This document shows, one piece after another, positions 16,351 through 25,888 of a DNA stretch of 59,565 bases. Within the stretch, counting starts at the first letter, position 1. The number at the start of each line of letters is the position of its first letter. The notes under the pieces were generated by a model. The model ran no database searches. It was not told the origin of the DNA and saw only the letters and a list, made by a program, of their open reading frames with translations. The stretch is from assembly GCA_903904835.1 (NCBI GenBank), contig CAIVEI010000115.1, positions 1 to 59,565 of the forward strand. Direction: 5' to 3'. The position numbers and the translations under genes were made by a program. This DNA is from an uncultured Schlesneria sp. GTDB taxonomy: Bacteria; Planctomycetota; Planctomycetia; Planctomycetales; Planctomycetaceae.

Positions 16351-17361
16351 ATGATTCGTCGTCACCATCTTAATCGACCAACGCTCAGGCAGGGATTCAC
16401 TCTGATTGAGCTTCTTGTCGTGATCGCGATCATCGCCATGCTTGCGGCGCTTTTGTTGCCAGCGGTACAGCAGGCAAGAGAGGCGGGTCGGCGGGCTCAG
16501 TGTCTTAACAACCTGAAACAGATTGTGCTCGCGATGCACAACTATGAAAGTTCTTACCGCTGTTTCCCACCAGGATTTATTCAACCAGGAACCGGTGGAG
16601 GTCAGGTTGGACAGTTGCCCGAGCCTGCACAACTTGACACCGTGATCAAGCGCCAAAGGGTGTTTACGACCATCGATAAGTGGTTCATGCCACCTGAATG
16701 GGGCTGGCATTCGTTTATTCTTTCCAACATGGGTGAAGGGACGATTACTCTCGATTTTGGTCAGGCGAAATTCGGAGCCAACAACGTCCCGTCACCGAAT
16801 GAGCAATACATCAGAACGAACATCCAATCGTATGTGTGCCCGAGTGCAAAAGCACTTCCTTCCGGTCGGCCTGGAACGGGGCAGTCTCAGGGTTGGGCGT
16901 ATTCAACGTATCGAGGGAACATGGGTGCGTATGACACAAGTGGTACTTTCCAGAATGCGCCGACGACTCCCAACGGAATGCTGTATGACGGCAGTGCAGT
17001 ACGCATGGGTGATGTGACGGATGGGACGTCAAACACGCTGATGCTCGGTGATTCATTGTACGGCTTCTGGGCCGATGGTTTCAGTTGCTGTGTCCGGGTT
17101 TGGGATGATCCAAATCACCCTGATTTATTTGACACGTGGTGGGCTGCCGGTCTGCCAAGTAATAATTCTGTGACTTTGAACTTTTTTAGTTTTGGCAGCG
17201 GGCATAACGACTTGAGCTGCTTTGCCCTTGCCGATGGCTCGACCAGAGCCGTTTCCAAGAAAGTTGATGCCAACGTGTTTAAGGCCATCTCGACACGTAA
17301 TGGAGCCTTGCGAGGTATGGTTCCAGGGGTCAATATCGAGAACGTGACTGACGGCTGGTGA
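16351..17361 (+). CDS. DUF1559 prepilin-like protein
   Basis: A 336-residue member of the DUF1559 family that is greatly expanded in planctomycetes. It has a short basic leader and then the type IV prepilin methylation segment [20 protein letters not shown], with cleavage expected after the Gly of [24 protein letters not shown] follows, which is the invariant family motif. The rest is a beta-rich domain with SFGSGH and [14 protein letters not shown] near the end. GGAG lies 8 bp upstream of the ATG. It is followed by a clear terminator and is transcribed alone. It probably forms a pseudopilus or surface structure, a role inferred from the family. Confidence 0.93.
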   Translation: MIRRHHLNRPTLRQGFTLIELLVVIAIIAMLAALLLPAVQQAREAGRRAQCLNNLKQIVLAMHNYESSYRCFPPGFIQPGTGGGQVGQLPEPAQLDTVIKRQRVFTTIDKWFMPPEWGWHSFILSNMGEGTITLDFGQAKFGANNVPSPNEQYIRTNIQSYVCPSAKALPSGRPGTGQSQGWAYSTYRGNMGAYDTSGTFQNAPTTPNGMLYDGSAVRMGDVTDGTSNTLMLGDSLYGFWADGFSCCVRVWDDPNHPDLFDTWWAAGLPSNNSVTLNFFSFGSGHNDLSCFALADGSTRAVSKKVDANVFKAISTRNGALRGMVPGVNIENVTDGW

Positions 17362-17392
17362 TTCCGCGTCGGAACTGTGTTTGAATTGATGA

Positions 17393-17421
17393 GCCCGGCA
17401 TTATCATGATGCCGGGTTTCT
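17393..17421 (+). terminator. rho-independent terminator after the DUF1559 gene
   Basis: CCCGGCAT (17394-17401) pairs with ATGCCGGG (17409-17416) and is followed by a T-rich tract, TTTCTTTTT. This separates the DUF1559 gene from thiS. Confidence 0.8.
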
Positions 17422-17448
17422 TTTTCTGATTATGGCTGCTTATTAAAA

Positions 17449-17652
17449 ATGATTTCGATTCGAGTGAATGGTGAGGCTCTGCAAATCGCAGATGATTCAA
17501 CGGTCGAGAACTTGATCGCTCAACTGAAGTTAAACTCGAAATTTATGGCAGTCGAATTGAACCGCCGAGTTGTTCCGCGAGCCGAACATGGCCGAACAAG
17601 GCTTGCTGCGGACGATCAAGTTGAAATTGTCACGCTGGTTGGAGGGGGCTGA
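17449..17652 (+). CDS. thiS: sulfur carrier protein ThiS
   Basis: A 67-residue ubiquitin-like sulfur carrier for thiazole synthesis in thiamine biosynthesis. It begins MISIRVNGEALQIADDSTV and ends DQVEIVTLVGGG. The terminal Gly-Gly is the site of adenylation and thiocarboxylation. Size and fold are standard. It is followed 9 bp later by thiG. The activating enzyme (ThiF) and ThiO/ThiH are not in the window. Confidence 0.95.
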   Translation: MISIRVNGEALQIADDSTVENLIAQLKLNSKFMAVELNRRVVPRAEHGRTRLAADDQVEIVTLVGGG

Positions 17653-17661
17653 ACCGCTTTT

Positions 17662-18486
17662 ATGACAGAACTCGATGTTAAGCCACTTCGTTTGGGATCG
17701 CATCACTTCGCTTCCCGATTGATTGTCGGCACGGGCAAATATTCGACATTCGAGTTAATGCGCGAGTGTCTGACGATCAGCGAGGCTGACGTCATTACTG
17801 TCGCGGTTCGACGTGAACGACTCGTCGATTCGACAGGCCGCAGCATTCTCGATTTTATCGACCTGAAGCGGTACACCATCCTGCCCAACACCGCAGGCTG
17901 CTTCACTGCAGAAGACGCAGTTCGCACGGCAAGACTTGGACGCGAAATTCTGTCGGGACTGGAAAATCCCGGCGCGAGTTGGGTCAAACTGGAAGTTCTG
18001 GCGGACAAGAAAACATTGCTACCAGACCCGGTCGCCACTCTGGAGGCAACGAAACAGCTTGTCGCAGACGGTTTCGAGGTTTTGTGCTACACATCGGATG
18101 ATCCCATCATGGCGCGTCGATTGAAAGACGCGGGGGCAACTTCTGTAATGCCGGCCGGCAGCCCAATCGGCAGTGGTCAGGGTATCTTGAATCCAAATAA
18201 CATTCACATCTGCCTGGAATACCTGAAAGAGGGTGATCCGAACTACCCCGTGATTGTCGACGCGGGTGTCGGAACTGCGAGCGATGTGGCGTTTGCGATG
18301 GAGCTGGGTTGCGATGGTGTTCTGCTCAATACGGCGGTTGCATCAGCAAAAAACCCCCGGCTGATGGCGGAAGCGATGCGCCTCGCCTGTCGAGCCGGTT
18401 ACCTTGCGGCAAATTCTGGACGAATTCCAAAAAGGCTTTACGCGACAGCCAGCAGTCCCGAAGCCGGGCTGATTTCAGCCAAATAG
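17662..18486 (+). CDS. thiG: thiazole synthase ThiG
   Basis: A 274-residue TIM-barrel enzyme. It joins 1-deoxy-D-xylulose 5-phosphate, sulfur from ThiS thiocarboxylate and dehydroglycine into the thiazole phosphate of thiamine. Conserved features are [25 protein letters not shown], the Schiff-base lysine K109 in [21 protein letters not shown] and [20 protein letters not shown]. It forms an operon with thiS. No TPP riboswitch was recognised in the short gap upstream of thiS. Confidence 0.96.
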   Translation: MTELDVKPLRLGSHHFASRLIVGTGKYSTFELMRECLTISEADVITVAVRRERLVDSTGRSILDFIDLKRYTILPNTAGCFTAEDAVRTARLGREILSGLENPGASWVKLEVLADKKTLLPDPVATLEATKQLVADGFEVLCYTSDDPIMARRLKDAGATSVMPAGSPIGSGQGILNPNNIHICLEYLKEGDPNYPVIVDAGVGTASDVAFAMELGCDGVLLNTAVASAKNPRLMAEAMRLACRAGYLAANSGRIPKRLYATASSPEAGLISAK

Positions 18487-18725
18487 CCGTGTGCTTACCC
18501 ATCTTCAGTGGGTGAATTTCGATCGAACATCGAGTCCCAGGGAAACCCAAATACGGATGGAAAAGTTGAGTTTCACGAAAGGCAAGAGATAAATTCGATT
18601 GTCTGCACGCGAATTTAGGGATACGATATCATCGGCAGTTGGCAGTAACGGAGTGTTTTTGTGATAGAGGCCACTGATCCGCTGGACTTCGGCGTTTCTC
18701 AACGTCGGTTTGGGGTGCGATTGCA

Positions 18726-19739
18726 ATGAAAGAGCGTCTCAACTGGATGCTCCCCTCGGTTTTCGTGGGGCGAATGTTTTCGACTGACGTTCGAATCAGT
18801 TGGTGGTTCGGAATTGTCCCACTGGTCGTGTGCCCAAAGTACGGGCTCGCGCTGGGGCTGATGTTTACGGTATTGTTGTATCTCTCGGCGCTGCTGCACG
18901 AATTTGCTCATGTTTTCGTGGCCCGCTGGACCGGTGGAACGGCGGACGAAGTTCACCTGACTCCGATCGGAGGAATTGCTCTGGTTCGCCCTGCGCGAGG
19001 AGCCTTCGGCGTGGGGATCACGGCGGCGGCCGGCCCAGCAGTGAATCTTTTGCTTTGTATTCTTTCGTTTCCAGGGTGGTACGCGTCGGAGACATTACCC
19101 GGCTCGCTCAATCCGTTCGTCATGCCGATTGCCGCACTTCACACAAATACTCCTGAAGTCTGGCGTGAATTGGGATTGCTGTTATTCATCGCAAACTGGA
19201 TCGGACTGCTGGTGAATCTTTTGCCCGTGTTGCCGCTGGACGGCGGTCAAATCCTCAGGGCGAGTTTACAGTCGCGAGTTAACTCCGAATTTGTGAATCG
19301 AACAGCACTCAATATCGGCATGTTCGTGGCCATTGTGATTTTAATTTTTGGGGCGTATCTGGATCTCAGTCAAGTTGTGCTGATTGGAACTTTCGTATTG
19401 ATGATGAACGTCGTTCAACTGTTTCAGACGGAAATCAGCGAGCAATCGGAAACTTCAGGCTACGATTCTGATTTATCGGCAGTCGACGAAAGCCTTTATG
19501 ATTCCAGTCCACTTGAGTCATCAGAGTCCTTGCTGAGCCCACTCGACCAATGGAAAGAGCGTCGCAGGGCTCGGCGCGAGCAGCAGGATCTGATTCGGCG
19601 CACCGAAGTTGAGCAGCAATTGGATGAGCTCTTGGCCAAGGTCCATGAGTACGGGTTCCAATCTCTCTCTGAGCAAGAAAAAAAGTCACTGCAAAGCTGC
19701 AGCAAGGTGATCCGCGAGCGGGGAAAAAGCGAAAGCTGA
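18726..19739 (+). CDS. site-2 protease-like M50 family metalloprotease
   Basis: A 337-residue polytopic zinc protease of the M50/S2P type. The metal motif HEFAH lies at 58-62 in the second membrane segment, and the third ligand D172 lies in NLLPVLPLDGGQILRA. About five membrane spans are visible up to residue 225. The C-terminal 110 residues are soluble, acidic then Arg/Glu-rich (KERRRARREQQDLIRRTEVEQQ), and probably helical. There is no PDZ or CBS domain. Such proteases cleave transmembrane regulators such as anti-sigma factors, but no substrate is identifiable here. Confidence 0.88.
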   Translation: MKERLNWMLPSVFVGRMFSTDVRISWWFGIVPLVVCPKYGLALGLMFTVLLYLSALLHEFAHVFVARWTGGTADEVHLTPIGGIALVRPARGAFGVGITAAAGPAVNLLLCILSFPGWYASETLPGSLNPFVMPIAALHTNTPEVWRELGLLLFIANWIGLLVNLLPVLPLDGGQILRASLQSRVNSEFVNRTALNIGMFVAIVILIFGAYLDLSQVVLIGTFVLMMNVVQLFQTEISEQSETSGYDSDLSAVDESLYDSSPLESSESLLSPLDQWKERRRARREQQDLIRRTEVEQQLDELLAKVHEYGFQSLSEQEKKSLQSCSKVIRERGKSES

Positions 19740-19960
19740 TCGACCTCTTCTCGTCGGTCCTGCACGCTGCTTTACTTTCAAGTTGGTCGTCATTAGATTT
19801 ACGGAGTGCGGTCAGCACGTTTTCTCATCGGCGTATTGCTCAAATCTCGTATTTCTGCGACAACAAAAATCTTAAGTCCTGGTGGTCTTGCGAATTGTCG
19901 TATTGACCGACGGCAAATTCGAAATCCTCGGCGAATCCGCGCAACAGGGGTGCATGCATC

Positions 19961-22243
19961 GTGTATGAACCGCCATCCGAACATTTGGTTCGACAACTCA
20001 CTGAGCTGCAGTTGTGTCACCCGCGTGACCTGCGGCGTGCTCGTGGGCGGGTTCGACGTCTTTCTTTCGATCTACCCGCGTTTGACTCGGTCTGGATCGA
20101 TTCTCTTGTTCAGCTTCGCCTGTTGACTCCCTACCAGGCGAAACAGCTTGAAATCGGTCAGGGGGAATCACTTCGAGTCGGTCCATTTGTGGCGATTGAC
20201 GAACTCGGCCGAAGCAAGCATGGCTCCACAATCCTCGCTCGACGACTCAATCGCCGTGATCGTTGCGTGGTCAGGCGAGAACGACTGACAAGTGACCGAG
20301 GGACCGAAGCGGTCAGCCAGATGGGACTCGTTCTGGAAAGACTGAAAGGGTTTGTTCACCCGTATCTGGTCGTTCCCAATGAAATCCTGCCGACAGAAAA
20401 TAACGAACTCATTCTCGTCAGTCGCTATGTGCCGGGGTTGCCACTGAATGAACTGCTGGTTCGTCGTGGCCGATTTCCGGCAACCGTTGTTGTCGAGATT
20501 GGCCGGCAATTGCTGGAAGGCCTTGCCGCCTTAAACGCCAGAAGCGTCGTTCATGGGGATATTCGTTTATCCAATATCCGACTGACAGAGAGCGGATTGG
20601 CGGTGCTTGTCAACGGCGGAGTTCGGCAAGTCATTCGCCCGCATTTAACGATTCACGACGCATTGCCCATCGATCACTATGACGGCATGGCACCGGAATT
20701 AATTGGAACAGGGGCGTCGGCATCAGCAAGCTCTGAGCTTTATTCGTTGGGATGTGTTTTGTGGCAACTGCTTGCTGGTCGGCCTCCGTATTTGTCTGCT
20801 GACCCGCTGGTGAAAATCGCATCTCATCAAACTCAGACGATCGATGACGTGCGAAAATGGGCACCTGATACTCCTGCGACGCTCGCAGACTCCATTCGGC
20901 AGTTGACTTCGCCATCACCTTCAATGCGTCCTCGAAGTTTTGAGGAAGTCTTACAGCATTGGGGGGCACCGAGTTCACAAAGCCGGTCTCGAATTCGAAA
21001 ATTCCGACGGCTGTTTAACAGTGCAATGCCGCATTTTGCAGAGCCGCTGGCTGAGGATCGCATGGGTAACTGGGTTTGGACGGCGGCAGCAGTTGTTGCC
21101 GTCGCGGCCGGCCTCGCTCTCAGCTACGACAATGGGCTTCGCAATGAATTGCTGTATGTCGCGCGAAACGTGGAAGCCGTGACACATGCAGTTCGCAATC
21201 AACAGGGAGATTCGAAGCCCATCGAGAAATTGGATGGCTCAACCGTACATCAAAACCGTGAATTCATTCCGCTTCCCGAACCATCGGACGAAGGAGTCAT
21301 TCTTCTGACCGAACGTGGTCCATATGAAGCAACAAGCGTGAGCTCTCTACGCAGCCTGACAATTCGAGGATCAATCGGCGTTGCTGCGGAAATTCACGTC
21401 GGGAACGTGCCGCTCAATCTCACATCGGACGATGTTGTCCTGGAAAACGTGACGGTTCGCCGTTCAAAATCTGTCGACCACGACCTGGTGGCGATGGTGA
21501 CTGTCCGATCTCGGTCACTGCGAATTTCCAACTGTGAAATGTCAAGTTCTGAAGTCGATAGTGACTTATTGGAATCTTCGCCTGAACGACCTGGGGTTGC
21601 TGCCGTTGCCTGGATGTCAACGCAGGCTCGCGATCCGAAAGTCGCTGAAATAACAATTCGAAACTCGGCTTTTCATGGAAACGGCGTGTCGGTCGCGTTG
21701 GTTCATACACCTCGATTGTTGAGTGTTGAGAACACCTTGAAAACAGGTGCCGGTGCGCTTTTCACTCTTGGAACAAAATGCCTGGCGACAGAGTTCGCCG
21801 TTCAACTCGACCGACTGACGCTGAGGGATTCAGGTTCCATGTTGTGGGTTGCGGGAGATTATGCCCGAACCAACGGTGCGCTTCCAATTGCAATTCAAGC
21901 AACGAATTGCGTCTTTAAACTGGTCCGTCCCGATTCGGGGCTGATCGTGATTGACTCGGATCGACCAAGAACAGACATCGCAAAATCGATTGAAATGAAG
22001 TCACAAGACTCGGTCGTCGAACCGGAAACAGTCTTACTGGCAGCATTCGATCGAACTCGAAACCGGTTGGAGCACCAGGACGACGAACAATTTGAAGGGC
22101 TGGTCGCAACAGAAATCAAATTCGCCGGAACCGACGTTCGTAGCGCCATCGATTCGACTGTTGTTCACCTTGTCGGGCCGCGAACGTCAGAGAAATCCCA
22201 GCCTGGAATTGACGCTCGCCAGCTTGGTTCGATGCAACGTTAA
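19961..22243 (+). CDS. kinase-like (pseudokinase) membrane protein with beta-helix-like C-terminus
   Basis: A 760-residue protein. Residues about 70-330 have a eukaryotic-type kinase fold: glycine loop ELGRSKHGS, HGDIRLSNIRL at 198-208, MAPEL, and SELYSLGCVLWQLLAGRPPY. Key residues are lost. The VAIK lysine is Arg (CVVRRE at 102-107), HRD is HGD, and the metal-binding DFG is NGG (218-220). It is therefore most likely a pseudokinase. One membrane segment follows (about 371-390, WVWTAAAVVAVAAGLALSY). The outer 370 residues look like a right-handed beta-helix, with repeated LTIRGS, LRISNCEMS and ITIRNSAFHG rungs. The start is GTG 19961. The architecture suggests an inner sensor platform linked to an external carbohydrate-facing domain. 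The role is unknown. Confidence 0.78.
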   Translation: MYEPPSEHLVRQLTELQLCHPRDLRRARGRVRRLSFDLPAFDSVWIDSLVQLRLLTPYQAKQLEIGQGESLRVGPFVAIDELGRSKHGSTILARRLNRRDRCVVRRERLTSDRGTEAVSQMGLVLERLKGFVHPYLVVPNEILPTENNELILVSRYVPGLPLNELLVRRGRFPATVVVEIGRQLLEGLAALNARSVVHGDIRLSNIRLTESGLAVLVNGGVRQVIRPHLTIHDALPIDHYDGMAPELIGTGASASASSELYSLGCVLWQLLAGRPPYLSADPLVKIASHQTQTIDDVRKWAPDTPATLADSIRQLTSPSPSMRPRSFEEVLQHWGAPSSQSRSRIRKFRRLFNSAMPHFAEPLAEDRMGNWVWTAAAVVAVAAGLALSYDNGLRNELLYVARNVEAVTHAVRNQQGDSKPIEKLDGSTVHQNREFIPLPEPSDEGVILLTERGPYEATSVSSLRSLTIRGSIGVAAEIHVGNVPLNLTSDDVVLENVTVRRSKSVDHDLVAMVTVRSRSLRISNCEMSSSEVDSDLLESSPERPGVAAVAWMSTQARDPKVAEITIRNSAFHGNGVSVALVHTPRLLSVENTLKTGAGALFTLGTKCLATEFAVQLDRLTLRDSGSMLWVAGDYARTNGALPIAIQATNCVFKLVRPDSGLIVIDSDRPRTDIAKSIEMKSQDSVVEPETVLLAAFDRTRNRLEHQDDEQFEGLVATEIKFAGTDVRSAIDSTVVHLVGPRTSEKSQPGIDARQLGSMQR

Positions 22244-22263
22244 CGTGACCGGTGACGTCATGG

Positions 22264-23988
22264 TCAGTTCAACACGATCGCCCGGCCAGGTCCGCCGTGG
22301 CAATCTCGGATTTTGAGCGGGGCAAACAGGAAGTATCCGCCGTCTGAGACCTTGCCGACATTATGCAGAAACTCGACACCAACCATCTCGCGGCTTCCAA
22401 GCGTCCAATACGTCATCAATGCCTGCCTTGGATCGACGCCACCCAGATCTGGTGCATCGGTTGCCACGCAACGAATTCCTCGGCTTTTCAGATAGACGAT
22501 CGCGTCAGCATCGGGTGCCGGCCAGCCTTCACTTTTCCCTGATAAGGGATCGGCCCAGACTCCAGATTCATCCGGCAACGGTTTCAAGTACCGATCAAGA
22601 TGCCCCGTATGAAACAAGACGACGTCCCCTGGCTTAAGAGGTGACTTCTTTTGTTCGAAGTCCTTGATAAGAGTTGTTGTGATCGCGGGTGACGCAGGCC
22701 ATTTTTTGGCGTCCGTGGTCCCCACGAGAGAACGCACATCGATGACTCGCACAGTTCCGCAAGTCCAGTCCAAGGGAATTTTTTCCGTCGTCAACGAGCT
22801 GAATCCGCGTGGACCATACTTTTGCTCGAAATCTTTTAACCAGCCGCGAATTTCAGGAGCGTAATCCGGGTTTGTTCCTTCAGGCGGAAGCGCAAACGAG
22901 GGAGGAACCAGATGGGTTCCCGTCATCGAATCCATCATGTGTCCATGATGCCACAAGTCAAGATATTCGGAGTACAGAAAGTCAATCTTGAGGTAAACCT
23001 GGCGATGCTGCCCTGTGGCAATTCCCGGTGATGTGACAGGCAGGTTCGGCGCCAGAGTCGGCGAGAGGTCAACCACTCGTTTATTTTTGGCGGCATCGAT
23101 CAACCGCCTGGGAAGATCGCCACCGACAATCGAGAAGGCTCTACCTTCACTGTAGGGGCCTCCTTGATGCTTCGGCCCTATCATGCAGTAGAACGCACCG
23201 GTGTCGGGCAGGGCTCCCAGGTTTGTTGCTCCTTCGGTCCAGATCATCCCGTGCCGCAACCCGGCGTAGTGAGTCGGTTCTGCCAGGTTGGGCATGGGAC
23301 CCATACTGGCGCTATCGGTTCCCAATGTCATGACACCGCGAGTCGCGAGAAATTCCATGCAATCGGGATCGGGGTCGGGATAACCGGGCACCTTACGATC
23401 AACGACATCCGCGATGAAACGAGACCCTTCAGGGAACGGCCGGTAATACTTGTCAGAATAATCACTGCGGAACAGGACAACATCACCAAACCTCAGCGGT
23501 CGATGTGTTGCCTCAAACCGCTTGACGTGTTCAAGAGTGACGAGAGGACTAACACCCTTCGGGGCTTGATCAAGCAGCTCGCGAACGTCAACGACGCACG
23601 CTTCGCCACCAAATTGCCACGGCTCGATCTTGTCGGTGTAAGCCAGGCCGAACGGTCCAGATTTTGGCCGATTCAAGTCTGGCCGTGTGACCGAATGCGG
23701 CGGAACATCCAGTTGCGTCCCTGTGTTGCCATCAATAAAGATCGTGTCGATATGATAGGCACAATCTGAACCAATCGTTCGCTGATGACTCAGTTGGAAT
23801 CGAGGGAACGGATACGTCGGCCATGTACAGGGATATTCGGGTGCAATCAGTAGCGAATTGTCGATGAAGCGAGTTTTCTGGCTGGCCGCACCAGCCTCTT
23901 GTGCTCGGGCACAACAGGCCAACGTCACGGTCAACAGAAGGCAAAGCAAGACTGAGACGCGAGGAATCATGAGCGCGAGATTCATCAT
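22264..23988 (-). CDS. exported protein with two cyclase-family (PF04199-like) domains
   Basis: A protein of about 574 residues with a signal peptide (MIPRVSVLLCLLLTVTLACCARAQ). It contains two tandem cyclase/kynurenine-formamidase-like domains. The first, about residues 40-300, includes GNTGTQLDVPPHSV and LRFGDVVLFRSDYSDKYY. The second, about 310-570, includes HHGHMMDSMTGTHLVPPSF and LKPGDVVLFHTGHLDRYLKPLP. The family normally binds a metal through a HxGTHxDxPxH motif. Here the first copy reads NTGTQLD and the second DSMTGTHLVPP, so both deviate. ATG 23988 is chosen over TTG 24006; neither has a strong ribosome-binding site. It is convergent with the pseudokinase gene (20-bp gap). Hydrolysis of an amide or lactone is possible but unproven. 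Confidence 0.8.
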   Translation of the reverse strand: MMNLALMIPRVSVLLCLLLTVTLACCARAQEAGAASQKTRFIDNSLLIAPEYPCTWPTYPFPRFQLSHQRTIGSDCAYHIDTIFIDGNTGTQLDVPPHSVTRPDLNRPKSGPFGLAYTDKIEPWQFGGEACVVDVRELLDQAPKGVSPLVTLEHVKRFEATHRPLRFGDVVLFRSDYSDKYYRPFPEGSRFIADVVDRKVPGYPDPDPDCMEFLATRGVMTLGTDSASMGPMPNLAEPTHYAGLRHGMIWTEGATNLGALPDTGAFYCMIGPKHQGGPYSEGRAFSIVGGDLPRRLIDAAKNKRVVDLSPTLAPNLPVTSPGIATGQHRQVYLKIDFLYSEYLDLWHHGHMMDSMTGTHLVPPSFALPPEGTNPDYAPEIRGWLKDFEQKYGPRGFSSLTTEKIPLDWTCGTVRVIDVRSLVGTTDAKKWPASPAITTTLIKDFEQKKSPLKPGDVVLFHTGHLDRYLKPLPDESGVWADPLSGKSEGWPAPDADAIVYLKSRGIRCVATDAPDLGGVDPRQALMTYWTLGSREMVGVEFLHNVGKVSDGGYFLFAPLKIRDCHGGPGRAIVLN

Positions 23989-24044
23989 GGTCTGATTCGC
24001 TTTCAAATTGTTTTTGACGAGTCATCGTCAGGCAAGTATTTCGC

Positions 24045-24110
24045 CTCCACCGTGGCGAAGGCTGCTAGCCTCCGGCGTGGAGGAGGCTGCCAGCCTCCTC
24101 ACCTCGAAGA
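24045..24110. repeat. tandem GGCTGCTAGCC / GGAGGCTGCCAGCCTCC palindromes
   Basis: Two adjacent small palindromes. One is an AAGGCTGCTAGCCTCC-type stem (about 24057-24072). The other is a perfect 10-bp stem, GAGGAGGCTG with CAGCCTCCTC, around a single central base (24080-24100). The same kind of unit recurs near 53913 and, with different bases, at 58786-58827. No T-tract follows, so this is a repeat rather than a terminator. Confidence 0.6.
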
Positions 24111-24125
24111 CGCTACCACCAACCA

Positions 24126-25334
24126 TCAGGCACCGTATTTCTCCAATCGACCTGCATGAGCCATCGCAAGCAGCATCAGGTGCTTGGCCTCAAACTGACC
24201 AAGACCCCCGCGCAGGCATTGCGATTCACCAAATTTCGTCGACCCATCAAATCGACAGTGGTTTGCTGACAGCAGGACCGGAACCGGATGCCAGCTATGC
24301 GACTTCATTTTGCTGGGAGTGCTATGGTCGCCTGTCACGACGATGACATCAGGGTTCAATTTCGTAATTCGCGGGATGGCAGCATCCAGTTCTTCCGTCC
24401 TCTGAACCTTTAAAGGGAAATTACCGTCTTCGCCGGACGAATCAGTGTATTTCCAGTGAACGAAGAAGAAGTCGTAGTCGTTCCAGGCCGCTTCAAGGCG
24501 ATTCATCTGATCTTCAAGCGTATGTCCTGCATCGAGAATGTCCATACCGACAAGTCGAGCGAGTCCACGATACATCGGATAAACGGCGATCGCCCCCGCC
24601 TTCATTCCGTAGACTTCCCGGAAAGGAGGAATGGCCGGCATAGTATCGATGCCACGGAGCGTCAGGAAATTCGCGGGAGCATCATCTTTCAGAACGATCT
24701 TGGCTTGTCGCAAGAACTCGGCGGCAACTTGTGCCGTCTTTGCGCTACCGGCCGAACGAGCAACGGGTTCCAAGGCAGGGACACCCGTCTTTTGTGGATC
24801 GGTATCCGCGACATCGCCACCAAGGCCCGCACCCCGAAAAATCAGGACGGTTCGGTAACCTTCGCCCGCTCGGACAAACACTTCGACTCCGGGAACTTTA
24901 ATCTGGTTCAGCTTTTCGCTGAGCTTCGTGCCAACTTCCGTCGGAATACGTCCGGCGCGGCGATCGGTAATGTTGCCAGCCGCGTCGATCGTACAGAAAT
25001 TGCCTCGAACGGCGACGTCGTTTGGTCCGAGTTCGAAGTCGATGCCCAGCGCTTCAAGAACTCCGCGTCCAATTTGATATTTGACAGGGTCGTAACCGAA
25101 CAGACCAAGATGTCCTGGACCGCTTCCGGGTGCAATTCCTGGCAGGACAGGGGTACTCAGTCCCAGTGTCCCGCGACGGGCTAGTGCATCCAGGTTTGGG
25201 GTATTCGCCGTTTCGAGTTCCGTCTTGCCACCCGGTTCGAGCGGCAGGCCACCCAGTCCGTCACCGACAACCAGGACAATTTTAGAGCCATTATCTTTTT
25301 GCAATTTACGAGTGAAATCGTGTGGATCAGTCAT
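24126..25334 (-). CDS. apgM: 2,3-bisphosphoglycerate-independent phosphoglycerate mutase, archaeal type
   Basis: A 402-residue member of the alkaline-phosphatase superfamily that interconverts 3- and 2-phosphoglycerate. Metal and phosphate-site motifs are VLVVGDGLGGLPLEPGG, ANTPNLDALARRGTLG, GSGPGHLGLFGYDP and, near the C-terminus, VVTGDHSTPSKMKSHSWHPVPVLL. GRIPTEVG and the FFFVHWKYTDSSGEDGNFPLKV segment are typical of the ApgM branch rather than of the longer bacterial GpmI. The gene is single and minus-strand, with the cyclase-family gene downstream and a 550-bp gap upstream. Confidence 0.92.
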   Translation of the reverse strand: MTDPHDFTRKLQKDNGSKIVLVVGDGLGGLPLEPGGKTELETANTPNLDALARRGTLGLSTPVLPGIAPGSGPGHLGLFGYDPVKYQIGRGVLEALGIDFELGPNDVAVRGNFCTIDAAGNITDRRAGRIPTEVGTKLSEKLNQIKVPGVEVFVRAGEGYRTVLIFRGAGLGGDVADTDPQKTGVPALEPVARSAGSAKTAQVAAEFLRQAKIVLKDDAPANFLTLRGIDTMPAIPPFREVYGMKAGAIAVYPMYRGLARLVGMDILDAGHTLEDQMNRLEAAWNDYDFFFVHWKYTDSSGEDGNFPLKVQRTEELDAAIPRITKLNPDVIVVTGDHSTPSKMKSHSWHPVPVLLSANHCRFDGSTKFGESQCLRGGLGQFEAKHLMLLAMAHAGRLEKYGA

Positions 25335-25888
25335 GAGAAAAAAGTTACCTTCAAAAACGGTTGTTCCCGACAGGAAATCTGCCCACAGTCAGGCAAGTTC
25401 GCGGGCGCGACTTGATTGTCGGAAAGTGCGTATCCACATGCAAGCGAACACGTCGCGACGGCCGATCCCGTGATCTCGGGCGAGCCGAAGTTAGAAAAGA
25501 GTTATTTCGGAATAAGCCGCAGACTTCACGCTTCACCGAGACGTTTGCCAAACAGACATTTGCCAACTAATTCGTTGGAACTTTCAAGTCGCAGCCAGAT
25601 CTTTTGCATGCCGGAATTTCATCACGGAAGTGCGTTTGGTTCGAATACAAGGGTGGCGCGCGTTCGGTGACATGGGTAACCCCGAAGTGCGTTGAGAAAA
25701 CCACTTATTAGTAATACAAATCAAGTGGCGACAACGAATTCACCGAATTCAGCAAGAAGTTTTGCAACAAATTCTTCGAACGAAAGTTGCTGAGTGATCA
25801 GTTCCTAAAAGTTAATTCAAAACGACAGACACGTACGCCGTTTGCGAATTCTCAGGTGATCAACCAAGAGTGAAAGAGAATTGTGAAA
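25335..25888. other. intergenic region before the glycan-tailoring cluster
   Basis: About 550 bp between a minus-strand gene and the plus-strand cluster. Several overlapping open frames are unconvincing. AT-rich stretches near 25700-25830 may carry the cluster promoter, but I see no clear boxes or repeats. Confidence 0.4.

Noticed and set aside
17420-17448. TPP riboswitch before thiS
   Set aside because: The gap between the terminator and the start codon is under 30 bp and shows no Thi-box sequence.
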